64,000 bases of DNA from Bacillus carboniphilus (GTDB taxonomy: Bacteria > Bacillota > Bacilli > Bacillales > JC228): NCBI RefSeq assembly GCF_039522365.1, contig NZ_BAAADJ010000014.1:8811-72810 (forward strand). Reading direction: 5' to 3'. Each line of letters opens with the position of its first letter. The stretch's first letter is position 1. Of this stretch, positions 1 to 7,962 are shown one piece after another. Made by a program: the position numbers and the translations under genes. The notes under the pieces are model-generated. The model was not told the origin of the DNA. It saw nothing but the letters and a program-made list of their open reading frames with translations, and made no database searches.

Positions 1-470
1 TAGAAGGAGAGTCAAAGGGGACAGCAAGAAGGGAACGTGTCTCGTTTCAGAGAGGAAGTAGAGTCAAACGGGACAGCAGGAAGGAATGTGTCCCGTTTGG
101 GAGTAGAAGGAGAGTCAAAGGGGACAGCAAGAAGAGAACGTGTCTCGTTTCAGAGAGGAAGTAGAGTCAAACGGGACAGCAGGAAGGAACGTGTCCCGTT
201 TGAGAGTAGAAGCAGAGTCAAACGGGACAGCAGGAAGGAACGTGTCCCGTTTGAGAGTAGAAGGAGAGTCAAACGGGACAGCAGGAAGGAACGTGTCCCG
301 TTTGGGAGTAGAAGGAGAGTCAAAGGGGACAGCAAGAAGGGAACGTGTCCCGTTTGGGAGTTGAAGGAGAGTCAAACGGGACAGCAAGAAGGGAACGTGT
401 CCCGTTTGGGAGTTGAAGGAGAGTCAAACGGGACAGCGACAAGCAAACCTGTCCGATTTGAGAGAAATGA
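1..470. repeat. Tandem array of 51-52 bp hairpin units
   Basis: About nine head-to-tail copies; the landmark GTCAAA recurs at 11, 63, 114, 166, 217, 268, 319, 371 and 423, so the period alternates between 51 and 52 bp. The best copies contain a perfect 10 bp inverted repeat, AAACGGGACA facing TGTCCCGTTT, around a 12-13 nt purine-rich loop. Arms decay in some copies (AAAGGGGACA, TGTCTCGTTT). The array runs off the left edge of the window. Long open frames across it are repeat artefacts: they have no start signal and several frames are open at once. Confidence 0.9.
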
Positions 471-493
471 AACATCCATTCAGCAAGTGGCCA

Positions 494-1408
494 CTAATGA
501 TGCACATAATAGGTCCCGTTACTGTTACCAACTCGATTGTAATGTTTAGAAAGAATTCTTAGTATAGTTTTCCTAGAGGCATCTATGTTACACCATTCGT
601 GGATAACCCCAGTTGTAATTTTTAAATTTGGAAACAGCAATTTAAATTCTTCAACATTCCTCATAACAGCAGATGTAACATCTTCTTTATGTTCGCAATG
701 GGAACATTCTAATTTTCTCCCTACTAAACTATGCAAAAATGAATCACAGACAGGGCAAATAATACCTTTCTTTAATTTTTCGTAACTATACTCTGGTACA
801 TTTTTGAGAGGTGCTTTTATACATAACGATCTGAGTCTGTTAGCTAATTTTCTTTGCTTATTATTTATTTTGGAATGTCTCATTTGAAGGGTATTTAAAT
901 AACGGTTTAATTGAGTAGGGTAAATTATTTGTGGTTCATGTGGAGAGTGATAAAGATGAAATTCAGGGTTAACAAAAATGAGATGTGCATTAAAGCGGAA
1001 AGACGTGTCTATATGTGGAATGATTCTTTTAAACAAGGACTCTCCTCGTCTCAATTGGTGTAGGGGGTTCGTAATTTCTGTTTTAGTACTGGAAAGCCAT
1101 CTTTCTTCTTCATAGTAATAATCACCTTCTAGATTTTTAATTTCAAAAAGATCAATAGTATCTTGGGTTATTAATATTTTGTCGATTTGAACATTCGAAT
1201 GATTTGTTTCATAATTCAAATCACTGAGTAATAGGCCATCCATAGGGAGTTTCCTTATGAGTTGATCAAACCTTCGTTCACCTTCGAATCCTTTTTCAAG
1301 ATTTTGATAATAATAGAGTTGATCTTGCTGGGTTAATACTGAACGCTTATAAAGAGAACGTAATATGCTTAATTTTTCTGAAACCACTAAAGGTTTAACA
1401 ATATCCAA
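494..1408 (-). CDS. NERD (nuclease-related domain) protein
   Basis: 304 residues. The N-terminal half carries the NERD signature: GFEGERRFDQL near residue 40, then QIDKILIT, then LFEIKN, matching the Glu/Asp-x-Lys core expected of a restriction-endonuclease-like fold. The C-terminal half has a likely zinc ribbon, CPVC and CSHC about 18 residues apart near residues 218-240. The start is TTG with GGAG 8 nt upstream; no in-frame ATG is better. NERD proteins are common in Bacillus and their substrate is largely unknown; DNA processing is inferred from the fold only. It stands alone, with its 3' end beside the tandem repeat array. Confidence 0.75.
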   Translation of the reverse strand: MDIVKPLVVSEKLSILRSLYKRSVLTQQDQLYYYQNLEKGFEGERRFDQLIRKLPMDGLLLSDLNYETNHSNVQIDKILITQDTIDLFEIKNLEGDYYYEEERWLSSTKTEITNPLHQLRRGESLFKRIIPHIDTSFRFNAHLIFVNPEFHLYHSPHEPQIIYPTQLNRYLNTLQMRHSKINNKQRKLANRLRSLCIKAPLKNVPEYSYEKLKKGIICPVCDSFLHSLVGRKLECSHCEHKEDVTSAVMRNVEEFKLLFPNLKITTGVIHEWCNIDASRKTILRILSKHYNRVGNSNGTYYVHH

Positions 1409-1518
1409 AACATCATCTCCAATCTATTATATTAAGTCTATTTTAAGGAAAATAATGTAAAACATCAATAGAAATAGGAGATTCAAAAAGAACCTCCCTA
1501 AAAAAACGTAAGATGTAT

Positions 1519-2703
1519 TTATATAGCACGTAATTTTCCAATTATCATAGGCACTACCAACGCCCCAACCACCATCACAACCCCCATCACCATAAACGTA
1601 GCCTCCAAACTAAAATCAGCCATCCACCCAATCAAAGGTTTAATCACCATACCTACGACACTTCCCACAAAACTAATGATAGAAAGGGTAGTAGCTCGAT
1701 CTTGGTCTGGGATGCGTTCGTTGATAAAGGTTCGGTAAATGGGTCCGTTAATAGAGTGGATGATGAACGCGAGCCCAAAGAGTAATAGCCCCGCGATCCA
1801 ACCAGGCTGCAAAGCAATGAGAATAAAGCTAACTCCTGGTAACAGAATGGTTAGAAGAAATACCATCAGAGAACCAATTTTCTTTCGAATGGTTGGAGCA
1901 ATCAGCACGAAAAGGGTGATACACAAATTGACAGCTAACATGATCCAGCCAAAGAATTTTAACTCAATGTTATATTCCAAAAACAATGGTTGGTTCAGGT
2001 ACCATAAACTGAAAATGAATCCAGATGCCACAGATTGTATACATTGAAAGTAAAATAAGAAGGGATGTTCTTTGAAGACATATCCCAACGAATGCCGAAT
2101 TGATTTTTTTACTGGTTTATCTTCATCACTAACCTGTGTTTCCCTCAAAAACAGTGCAACAAGAACCGCCACGGTTAGTGAGATACAAGTGATATAAACC
2201 GGCAGCTCCAATGAAACGGCAGCCATCATCCCACCAAGTGGTAGACTTACAATCATAGCTAAGGAAGCTGCAGAGCTTATTAAGGAAAAAGAGTGATCCG
2301 CCAACTCTTTTTTCTTGAGACTTTCGTAAATCATAGCAGAATCAGCACCACTCATTGCAGCTACACCAATTCCATACAGGATGGATTCAACTACAAACCA
2401 GAGAAAACTATGACTTACTGCAACGATATAGGTGCTAATGGCAAACAGGATCATAGATAAAACAATCACTTTTTTCCTGCCAAATCGGTCAGCCAATGCC
2501 CCCGACGGGATTTCGAACAAAAATATAGAAGCGGATAACACACTCTCTAATAAGAAAATTTCAAAATAATTCAACCCTCTTTCCAGTAAAAACAAAGTAA
2601 AGACGGTTGTATAGAACGTTAAAGAGTAAAAGAACGTCATAAGAGACAGCAAGAAGACATTTCTTACTTTTATTACTTCGATATATGATTTAATAGAATT
2701 CAT
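1519..2703 (-). CDS. MFS transporter, probable drug or metabolite exporter
   Basis: 394 residues with about twelve hydrophobic segments. The loop 2-3 motif of the major facilitator superfamily is visible as GALADRFGRKK near residue 75. The ATG at 2703 is chosen over an upstream in-frame GTG at 2715 because AAAGGTG sits 9 nt before it. Its 5' side carries a structured leader ending in an intrinsic terminator just before the ribosome-binding site, so expression is probably set by attenuation. Substrate is not evident from sequence. Confidence 0.85.
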   Translation of the reverse strand: MNSIKSYIEVIKVRNVFLLSLMTFFYSLTFYTTVFTLFLLERGLNYFEIFLLESVLSASIFLFEIPSGALADRFGRKKVIVLSMILFAISTYIVAVSHSFLWFVVESILYGIGVAAMSGADSAMIYESLKKKELADHSFSLISSAASLAMIVSLPLGGMMAAVSLELPVYITCISLTVAVLVALFLRETQVSDEDKPVKKSIRHSLGYVFKEHPFLFYFQCIQSVASGFIFSLWYLNQPLFLEYNIELKFFGWIMLAVNLCITLFVLIAPTIRKKIGSLMVFLLTILLPGVSFILIALQPGWIAGLLLFGLAFIIHSINGPIYRTFINERIPDQDRATTLSIISFVGSVVGMVIKPLIGWMADFSLEATFMVMGVVMVVGALVVPMIIGKLRAI

Positions 2704-2720
2704 TTTAACAATCACCTTTC

Positions 2721-2960
2721 AGAAAAAATAAAGGCCATGGGAAAGATCCCATGGCTGTTCACCTTGGATATTCCGCTAGTTCTAGGTTTCGTTTTCGAGA
2801 CAATCAAGGAAAAAGGCATACTTCTCCCTTGATAGGCGCTACGCGTTTTTTACCGAACAGGATCGTCCGTAAGCTAAGGTGGAGTATTTTTCACCACTTA
2901 GCTATGCGCCCCGAAAACTAGATACCTCGAACTGTTTGGAACATTCCAGTCACCTCATTC
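2721..2960 (-). promoter_or_regulatory. Structured leader RNA with intrinsic terminator upstream of the MFS gene
   Basis: Read on the minus strand, about 220 nt of non-coding sequence contains a long hairpin (AGCTAAGTGG facing CCACCTTAGCT), a GGCGC/GCGCC closing pair, a GTTTTCG/CGAAAAC long-range pair, and finally GCCATGGGA-TCTT-TCCCATGGC followed by a T-rich run (terminator 2721-2755). The MFS ribosome-binding site follows directly. It does not match the SAM, cobalamin, M-box, T-box, lysine, purine, ykkC or ydaO consensus cores I can recall. It may be a riboswitch or a translation-coupled attenuator. Confidence 0.6.
2918..2944 (-). CDS. Candidate 8-residue leader peptide of the MFS attenuator
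   Basis: Within the leader, AGGTGA lies 5 nt before an ATG that opens MFQTVRGI and stop. The stop overlaps the 5' arm (CTAGTTTTCG) of a long-range pairing with CGAAAAC further down, so ribosome stalling could alter folding, as in leader-peptide control of antibiotic resistance genes. That role is inference; a short SD-ATG combination can occur by chance. Confidence 0.35.
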   Translation of the reverse strand: MFQTVRGI

Positions 2961-3052
2961 TGAAAGTATATTTCCAATATAGGGGTTATTTGCCAAAATG
3001 ACAATAACTAATTATAGTGAAAAGAAAGTAAGACTTAATTCTTGGAGGCAAT

Positions 3053-3730
3053 ATGAACATTTCCGAAATGTTGATAAGAACATTTGTCACATTCTTTGTT
3101 TTGTATATTTTAAGTAGAGTTTTGGGTAAGAAACTTATTTCGAGGATGACTTTCTTCGATTTTGTTGCAGGAGTAACATTAGGTTCTATTGCAGGATCAC
3201 TAATATATAGTTCGAATATATCCCTTTTTGTAGCTCTTACAGGTCTCGTTTGTTTTGCTTTATTGGCTTTAATATTGGATATGGGCACGTTCAAATTTTT
3301 AAGATTTGGTAAAATTGCCAATGGTGAACCAATGGTCCTTATTCAAAACGGAATGATTCGAGAAAAGGAAATGGCCAAAGCACACCTGACTATGAATGAA
3401 TTGCTCTTTTTATTAAGAAAAAAGGATGCGTTTTATTTAGACGAAGTAGATCTGGCTATATGGGAAACAGATGGTACTCTTTCTGTGTTGAAAAAAGTTC
3501 AAAACCAGCCTATGACTCAAATCCATCAAAATGCAAAACAAAGAGGTTTGACCAACACTTTAATAATGGACGGTAAAATAATGGAAGAAAATCTTAAGAT
3601 AGCTGGAAAAGATAAAAGTTGGCTTCTTTCGACTATAAAAGAACATGGGTATCATGATGTTTCTGAAGTCTCTATTTGTGAAATAGATGAGCTAGATCAC
3701 GTGTATATTGATAAAAAAGACAATAAATAA
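3053..3730 (+). CDS. YetF-like DUF421 membrane protein
   Basis: 225 residues: two or three N-terminal transmembrane helices followed by a soluble DUF421/YetF domain with the typical 'GEPMVLIQNG' and 'MTMNELLFLLRKK'-like stretches near residues 95-130. The start is ATG with TTGGAGG upstream. Members in Bacillus are inner-membrane proteins whose extra-membrane domain oligomerises; their biochemical role is unsettled. A distant paralogue lies at 46365-47087 on the other strand. Confidence 0.85.
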   Translation: MNISEMLIRTFVTFFVLYILSRVLGKKLISRMTFFDFVAGVTLGSIAGSLIYSSNISLFVALTGLVCFALLALILDMGTFKFLRFGKIANGEPMVLIQNGMIREKEMAKAHLTMNELLFLLRKKDAFYLDEVDLAIWETDGTLSVLKKVQNQPMTQIHQNAKQRGLTNTLIMDGKIMEENLKIAGKDKSWLLSTIKEHGYHDVSEVSICEIDELDHVYIDKKDNK

Positions 3731-3792
3731 GCAACTAATTACCAATTTTTACGTCTAAATAATTAAGAAAAATTCAAAAAAGGGGTCAAAAG

Positions 3793-4692
3793 ATGAAAAA
3801 AATTCTAGGGGTCATTTTGTTTGGAATTTTTCTGCTAGCAGGCTGTAGTGCTAACGATCGAAAAGCTACAGAATCAGCCAGCGATAGTGGCAGGGAATAT
3901 TCAGCAGAAGAGAAAGCAAGTGCTGACTATGATTACGCAGGAGATGGTGAGGCAGCTCCAACTCAAGACGACGCTTCTTCCCCCGCCTCAGAGCGCATGG
4001 TCATGTATAATGCCCAAATGATTATGGCAGTGGAAGAGGTTCCTCAAACCATTAGTGAGATCGAGCAAAAAACAAAATCATTTCAAGGATATGTCGTAGA
4101 GTCCTCTACCTATGAATATGAAAAGGGGATAAATGGACATATGACTGTCCGCATTCCGAGTGGCGACTTAACTGCATTTCTTCAACAAATGGAAGACATG
4201 AGTGATAAGGTGATTCAAAAAACAATTGAAGGGCAAGACGTAACAGAAGAATATATTGATTTGGAGTCAAGACTAAGAGCAAAACGTGCACTGGAAACCC
4301 GATTACTTGACTTACTGAATCAAGCAGAAACAACAGAAGACCTTCTCAAAATCTCAGATGACCTGGCCAGAGTACAGGAAGATATCGAGCAGCTTGAAGG
4401 AAGAAAAAAATATATTGAAAATCGAACCGATTTTGCCCAGGTGAATTTAACAATAGAAGATTCATCAGTATATATTCCGGAAGTCACAAAAGGGGAGGAG
4501 CTACAAACCGGAAATAAAATAAAGCAGGCATTTGCAAATTCAATCAATATGATTATGGGATTCTTCTCAGGCTTATTAGTATTTATGATTGGATATTCGC
4601 CTATTTTTGTGTTACTAGGTATACCAATCGTTGTTATTTGGTTCATTATGAAAAAGAAAAATAACCATTCGTCTGGGTCTGATGACGACTAA
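3793..4692 (+). CDS. DUF4349 lipoprotein
   Basis: 299 residues. A lipoprotein signal peptide ends in LLAGC, predicting lipidation near residue 18. An acidic, Ser-rich linker follows, then the DUF4349 domain (about 65-230) with a coiled-coil section around 165-200, then a transmembrane helix near 255-285 and a basic tail. The SD is AGGGGTC before ATG. Function is unknown; family members are surface-anchored and sometimes near stress genes. A strong terminator follows at 4701. Confidence 0.8.
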   Translation: MKKILGVILFGIFLLAGCSANDRKATESASDSGREYSAEEKASADYDYAGDGEAAPTQDDASSPASERMVMYNAQMIMAVEEVPQTISEIEQKTKSFQGYVVESSTYEYEKGINGHMTVRIPSGDLTAFLQQMEDMSDKVIQKTIEGQDVTEEYIDLESRLRAKRALETRLLDLLNQAETTEDLLKISDDLARVQEDIEQLEGRKKYIENRTDFAQVNLTIEDSSVYIPEVTKGEELQTGNKIKQAFANSINMIMGFFSGLLVFMIGYSPIFVLLGIPIVVIWFIMKKKNNHSSGSDDD

Positions 4693-4700
4693 ATAATAAA

Positions 4701-4736
4701 AGCCAAGTAGCTATTTTTAGCAGACTTGGCTTTTTC
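4701..4736 (+). terminator. Rho-independent terminator of the DUF4349 gene
   Basis: AGCCAAGT pairs with ACTTGGCT around a 15 nt loop, followed by TTTTTCT. Confidence 0.85.
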
Positions 4737-4751
4737 TATTAAATAAAAATG

Positions 4752-4785
4752 AAAAGGATAACGGTTTTGCCGCTATCCTTTTTTG
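4752..4785 (-). terminator. Rho-independent terminator of the SASP gene
   Basis: On the minus strand GGATAGCGG pairs with CCGTTATCC (one G-U), then TTTTC. In the plus sense the same position is an A-C mismatch, so it best serves the minus-strand gene. Confidence 0.8.
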
Positions 4786-4796
4786 TGAAAAACAGA

Positions 4797-5003
4797 TTAA
4801 CGAGATCCGCCTAATTGTTGTTCAGCCATTTGAACTAATCGTTTTGTGATCTCACCACCTACAGAACCGTTAGCACGTGATGTTGTATCTGGGCCAAGTT
4901 GAACACCGAACTCTTGAGCAATTTCATACTTCATTTGGTCAAGTGCAGCTTGAACACCAGGCACTACTAGATTGTTTGAGTTATTGCTACGTTGCCCCGC
5001 CAT
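4797..5003 (-). CDS. Small acid-soluble spore protein, alpha/beta type
   Basis: 68 residues. It has the family hallmarks: [14 protein letters not shown] containing the GPR protease recognition region, and [15 protein letters not shown] in the second conserved block. These proteins coat and protect DNA in the dormant spore and are degraded at germination. The start is ATG with AAGGAGGTGATC upstream; a longer in-frame extension to 5306 is not coding. Forespore (sigma-G) expression is expected for the family, but I do not see a convincing sigma-G promoter. Confidence 0.97.
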   Translation of the reverse strand: MAGQRSNNSNNLVVPGVQAALDQMKYEIAQEFGVQLGPDTTSRANGSVGGEITKRLVQMAEQQLGGSR

Positions 5004-5145
5004 GATGATCACCTCCTTAATTCTATGTTGTACAGAAATTATCATTTTATGTAACCCTCGAAAAAAATTTTTTTCACTGGTATTCGCCGTAATATCTAAG
5101 TGTATCAAGGGGATGCTATTATCGAATTTTTGCGGAGGTGTGCTA

Positions 5146-6390
5146 ATGAGAATAATAGGGATTCTACTGCTGTTTCTATTTTTTATCCCTTTGGTTGGAA
5201 ATGCAGTTACACACAGTGAAGAAATCAAAGCCGCCTTTATCCGGGATGGAGACCTATGGATTTCACAAACTGGTAAAGAAGTGAAAGTGACGAAAAGTGG
5301 GAACACCTATAACCCCAGTTGGTCTCCAGATGGAAAATGGCTACTCTTTCAACATGATGTGGATTCCCCTAATCCACCATACGGAAAATGGAGTGAAATT
5401 TGGGTTTACGAGGTGGAAAAAAAGCAATTAAAGAAAATCTTTTATAATGGTAGTAATCCAAAGTGGGCACCAAATGAGAATATTATAGCCTTTAAAAACG
5501 AAAATATTTTAAATGTCTGTAATTTAAAGCATTTTTTTAATGTGGCATTGGGAGTAGACGACTATAACTGGCTTCCAGATGGCAGTGGCTTCATTTTATC
5601 GTCTAGTGCACAACTAAGGCCAAATGGGTGGACCCAACCAAAGCTGTACAAGAAATTATTAGATCAAAACTGGGAGGAAATTAACCCTTATTCTGGAGCT
5701 GAAGTTTTATTTACTATTCCAAAAGAGGTGCAAAAAAACGGGGAGGCTATACAGTCTATTCAAGCTTCATCATTTCAATTTTCCCCTAGTCAGAAATGGG
5801 TTTCTTTCATTATTTCTCCAACAGCATCTATCTCTATGGACGCTAATATGTTGTCTGTGATTACTGCAGAAGGGGAACAATTTCAACCAATTGATGAGGT
5901 TATCTTTGGGGTAGGAAGTCCTAAATGGGCCCCAATGAAAGAGATTTTAGCCTATATATCAGGAACGGGAAGAATTGTCTTTGGATTTAAAAATAAAGAT
6001 TTAAAGCTCAAGGAACTACCAACTTCTGTACCTATTACCCCAGAAAACTTTGCTGAACTAGATTTTACTTGGGTGGATGACCAAAATTTGATTACATCAA
6101 GAGTGATAGAGGCAGACTGGTCTAATGATATAGCGAAACAGCCACTTCCAAGTTTGTACAAGATTAACTGGGTAACTGGACAACAACAAAAGATGATAGA
6201 CACTCCGAAAAATTATGGAGACTATCAACCTCAATTTATTGCATCAGCTCAAGCATTAATTTGGCTCAGAAAGAGATCCTTACAAGATGAAAGTGGGGAC
6301 ATATGGATCTCTAATTTGTCGGGTGAGAACAAGAAGAAATGGATAGAAAATGTTAACGAAATAGCGGTATACAGTTCCAAACGACCTTAA
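5146..6390 (+). CDS. Secreted TolB-like beta-propeller protein
   Basis: 414 residues. A clear signal peptide ([18 protein letters not shown]) is followed by repeated blades with the WD40-like/TolB pattern: '[13 protein letters not shown]', '[14 protein letters not shown]', '[12 protein letters not shown]', '[10 protein letters not shown]', '[13 protein letters not shown]'. The ATG at 5146 follows GCGGAGGTG; an upstream extension to 4972 overlaps the SASP gene and is rejected. There is no enzymatic domain. Probably exported or spore-associated; the ligand is unknown. Confidence 0.8.
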   Translation: MRIIGILLLFLFFIPLVGNAVTHSEEIKAAFIRDGDLWISQTGKEVKVTKSGNTYNPSWSPDGKWLLFQHDVDSPNPPYGKWSEIWVYEVEKKQLKKIFYNGSNPKWAPNENIIAFKNENILNVCNLKHFFNVALGVDDYNWLPDGSGFILSSSAQLRPNGWTQPKLYKKLLDQNWEEINPYSGAEVLFTIPKEVQKNGEAIQSIQASSFQFSPSQKWVSFIISPTASISMDANMLSVITAEGEQFQPIDEVIFGVGSPKWAPMKEILAYISGTGRIVFGFKNKDLKLKELPTSVPITPENFAELDFTWVDDQNLITSRVIEADWSNDIAKQPLPSLYKINWVTGQQQKMIDTPKNYGDYQPQFIASAQALIWLRKRSLQDESGDIWISNLSGENKKKWIENVNEIAVYSSKRP

Positions 6391-6472
6391 CGATTGGAAA
6401 AATGATGAAACCATTAAACATCTAGAGCGTACATATGATAAGAGAGCAAAAAAATGGGAGAGGAGTTTTGCA

Positions 6473-6649
6473 ATGAAAAGAATATCTAGAAGGAAATTGA
6501 GAAAGCAACAAAATGGAAGATACACCATTTTTGATTTTATTATAGATGTTCTGTTGTTTATTCCTGAGTTAATTGTATTCCCATTTCGGATATTATTTTA
6601 TTTAGGAAGAGGGTTATTTCGGATTATTGGGGATGTGTTTAATTTTTAG
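6473..6649 (+). CDS. Small basic membrane protein (58 aa)
   Basis: Short gene with GAGAGGAG 6-7 nt before ATG. The first 16 residues are strongly basic (MKRISRRKLRKQQ) and one or two hydrophobic helices follow (FDFIIDVLLFIPELIVF, then ILFYLGRGLFRIIG). The basic head and amphipathic tail resemble many uncharacterised Bacillus small membrane proteins. No family is recognised. It follows the beta-propeller gene by 82 nt and may be co-transcribed. Confidence 0.65.
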   Translation: MKRISRRKLRKQQNGRYTIFDFIIDVLLFIPELIVFPFRILFYLGRGLFRIIGDVFNF

Positions 6650-6653
6650 CCAA

Positions 6654-6827
6654 TTAGAGGTCTTCCTTTTTCATTAACTTCAATATATGTTCTTTAGGTG
6701 TCCAGCAGTTGAATCGATAGTGGGTTTTTGTTTCATATTTAAGCCTATTACATTGATAGGACATCTGCTTTCCTTGTCTAATAGCGAGGAAATGGATACA
6801 TGTTGCACAGCAATGATATTTTTTCAT
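6654..6827 (-). CDS. Small Cys-rich protein, putative zinc-binding
   Basis: 57 residues. It contains CCATC near the N-terminus, then a central C (SYQCNRL) and FNCWTPK, a Cys pattern I associate with a conserved, uncharacterised Bacillus family. GGTGGTG lies 6 nt before the ATG at 6827, preferred to a TTG 15 nt upstream. Metal binding is inferred from Cys spacing only. It ends 5 nt from the convergent small membrane protein gene. Confidence 0.65.
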   Translation of the reverse strand: MKKYHCCATCIHFLAIRQGKQMSYQCNRLKYETKTHYRFNCWTPKEHILKLMKKEDL

Positions 6828-6915
6828 TTTGTTCACCACCAATTATTGAATCATTCCTCTTTAAGATTAACACACTATTTCCAACACATAATACATAAAA
6901 ATAAAGGAGTTTTGT

Positions 6916-7455
6916 ATGGATACAGCAGTTTTTTTAGATCGGGATGGTGTCATTAACGAGGTCTTGACCAAGCGGGTCAAGTTTGTGAATAAACCGTCAG
7001 ACTTACATTTGCTACCTGGAGTTGAAGAGGCAATTTTACATTTAAATCAGTCAGGATTGAAAGTGTTTGTTGTTACGAATCAAGGAGGAGTCGGGCTTGG
7101 TTATATGAAGGAAGCTACTCTTCATAAAGTCCATGACACTCTTTTAGAAAAATTAGGCAAAGTAGAAGCGACGGTAGACGATATTGCTTATTGTCATCAT
7201 AAGCCCCATGAAGGGTGTGCGTGTAGAAAGCCTGAGCCAGGTATGCTATTAAAGTTAGCCGAAAAGCACGCTATTGATTTATCCAAAAGCTATATGGTTG
7301 GGGACCGAGATGTTGATATCATCGCAGGAAAAAGAGCAGGGTGTACAACCATTTTAGTGGGAACAGAAAAGGCGGAGGCGGATAAGAGGTTTAAAGATTT
7401 GTTAGAAGCATCTAAATGGATTGTGGAGGACTTTCAAGCTTCCGACAAAAAGTAA
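6916..7455 (+). CDS. HAD-IIIA phosphatase, GmhB-like
   Basis: 179 residues. HAD motif I is FLDRDGVIN (nucleophile Asp and acid/base Asp), motif II is VVTNQGG, and motif III/IV is MVGDRDVDI. A zinc-binding insert, CHHKPHEGCACRKP, is typical of heptose-1,7-bisphosphate 7-phosphatases (GmhB) and the related histidinol-phosphatase domain. Without heptose genes in view, the true substrate in this Gram-positive is uncertain. The SD is AAAGGAG. It has its own terminator. Confidence 0.85.
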   Translation: MDTAVFLDRDGVINEVLTKRVKFVNKPSDLHLLPGVEEAILHLNQSGLKVFVVTNQGGVGLGYMKEATLHKVHDTLLEKLGKVEATVDDIAYCHHKPHEGCACRKPEPGMLLKLAEKHAIDLSKSYMVGDRDVDIIAGKRAGCTTILVGTEKAEADKRFKDLLEASKWIVEDFQASDKK

Positions 7456-7481
7456 ACTCAGACTAGATCTGAGTTTTTTTG
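7455..7481 (+). terminator. Terminator after the HAD phosphatase
   Basis: AACTCAGA-CTAGA-TCTGAGTT, perfect 8 bp stem followed by seven T. Confidence 0.9.
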
Positions 7482-7554
7482 TTTGTTGGATTAGGAGAGA
7501 AAAAAAGCAATTTGTCTCCAAAAGTTTGTAAAGAATATGTGGAAATATAAATAC

Positions 7555-7573
7555 ATGGGTTGCGATTACCCAT
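7555..7573. promoter_or_regulatory. Candidate PadR operator
   Basis: Perfect inverted repeat ATGGGT-tgcgatt-ACCCAT, about 70 bp before the PadR start. PadR proteins commonly bind such dyads and autoregulate. Binding is inferred from position. Confidence 0.4.
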
Positions 7574-7641
7574 AAGTTTTGCTAATCTAACGGTGTTATC
7601 GGGTTTCGATATTGGGGTTCGATTATAGGAAGGTGGTTTCA

Positions 7642-7950
7642 TTGGAAGATAAAATCGTCCGTAAACTTTTCCTTGGTTTTATACAAATTCATATTTTACA
7701 CCACGCCAAGGAGCATCCTATTTTTGGATTATGGATGTTAGAGGAGTTAAAGGAGCACGGCTACCAAATAAGTGCGGGAACTCTGTATCCAATCTTACAT
7801 TCTATGGAGAAAGATGGACTTCTTTTGAAAAAAGAAGAAAAGGTAGAAGGGAAGATTCGTAAGTATTATTCAACGACTGAAAAGGGTAACCATGTGCTTG
7901 AGGAAGCCAGAAGGAAAGCCTATGAGCTTTTTAAAGAAATTAAAGAGTAA
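7642..7950 (+). CDS. PadR family transcriptional regulator
   Basis: 102 residues, the usual length of a minimal PadR (winged helix plus short dimerisation helix). Diagnostic stretches are GLWMLEELKEHGYQISAGTLYPILHSME and GKIRKYYSTTEKG, the recognition helix and wing, quoted in part. The TTG at 7642 is preferred because AGGAAGGTGG precedes it; the in-frame TTG at 7612 has no SD. It sits 12 nt ahead of chrA, so it likely controls this operon. Confidence 0.85.
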   Translation: MEDKIVRKLFLGFIQIHILHHAKEHPIFGLWMLEELKEHGYQISAGTLYPILHSMEKDGLLLKKEEKVEGKIRKYYSTTEKGNHVLEEARRKAYELFKEIKE

Positions 7951-7962
7951 GGAGTGAGTAAA

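Noticed and set aside
1-470. CRISPR array
   Set aside because: The whole 51-52 bp unit is conserved; there are no unique spacers of constant size and no cas genes in the window.
37-549. Open frame of 170 codons across the tandem array
   Set aside because: It is produced by in-frame repetition of the repeat units; several frames are open on both strands, with no SD and no known domain.
5003-5306. Long extension of the SASP gene
   Set aside because: The conserved SASP starts at 5003 with a strong SD; the extension runs into the opposite-strand gene promoter.
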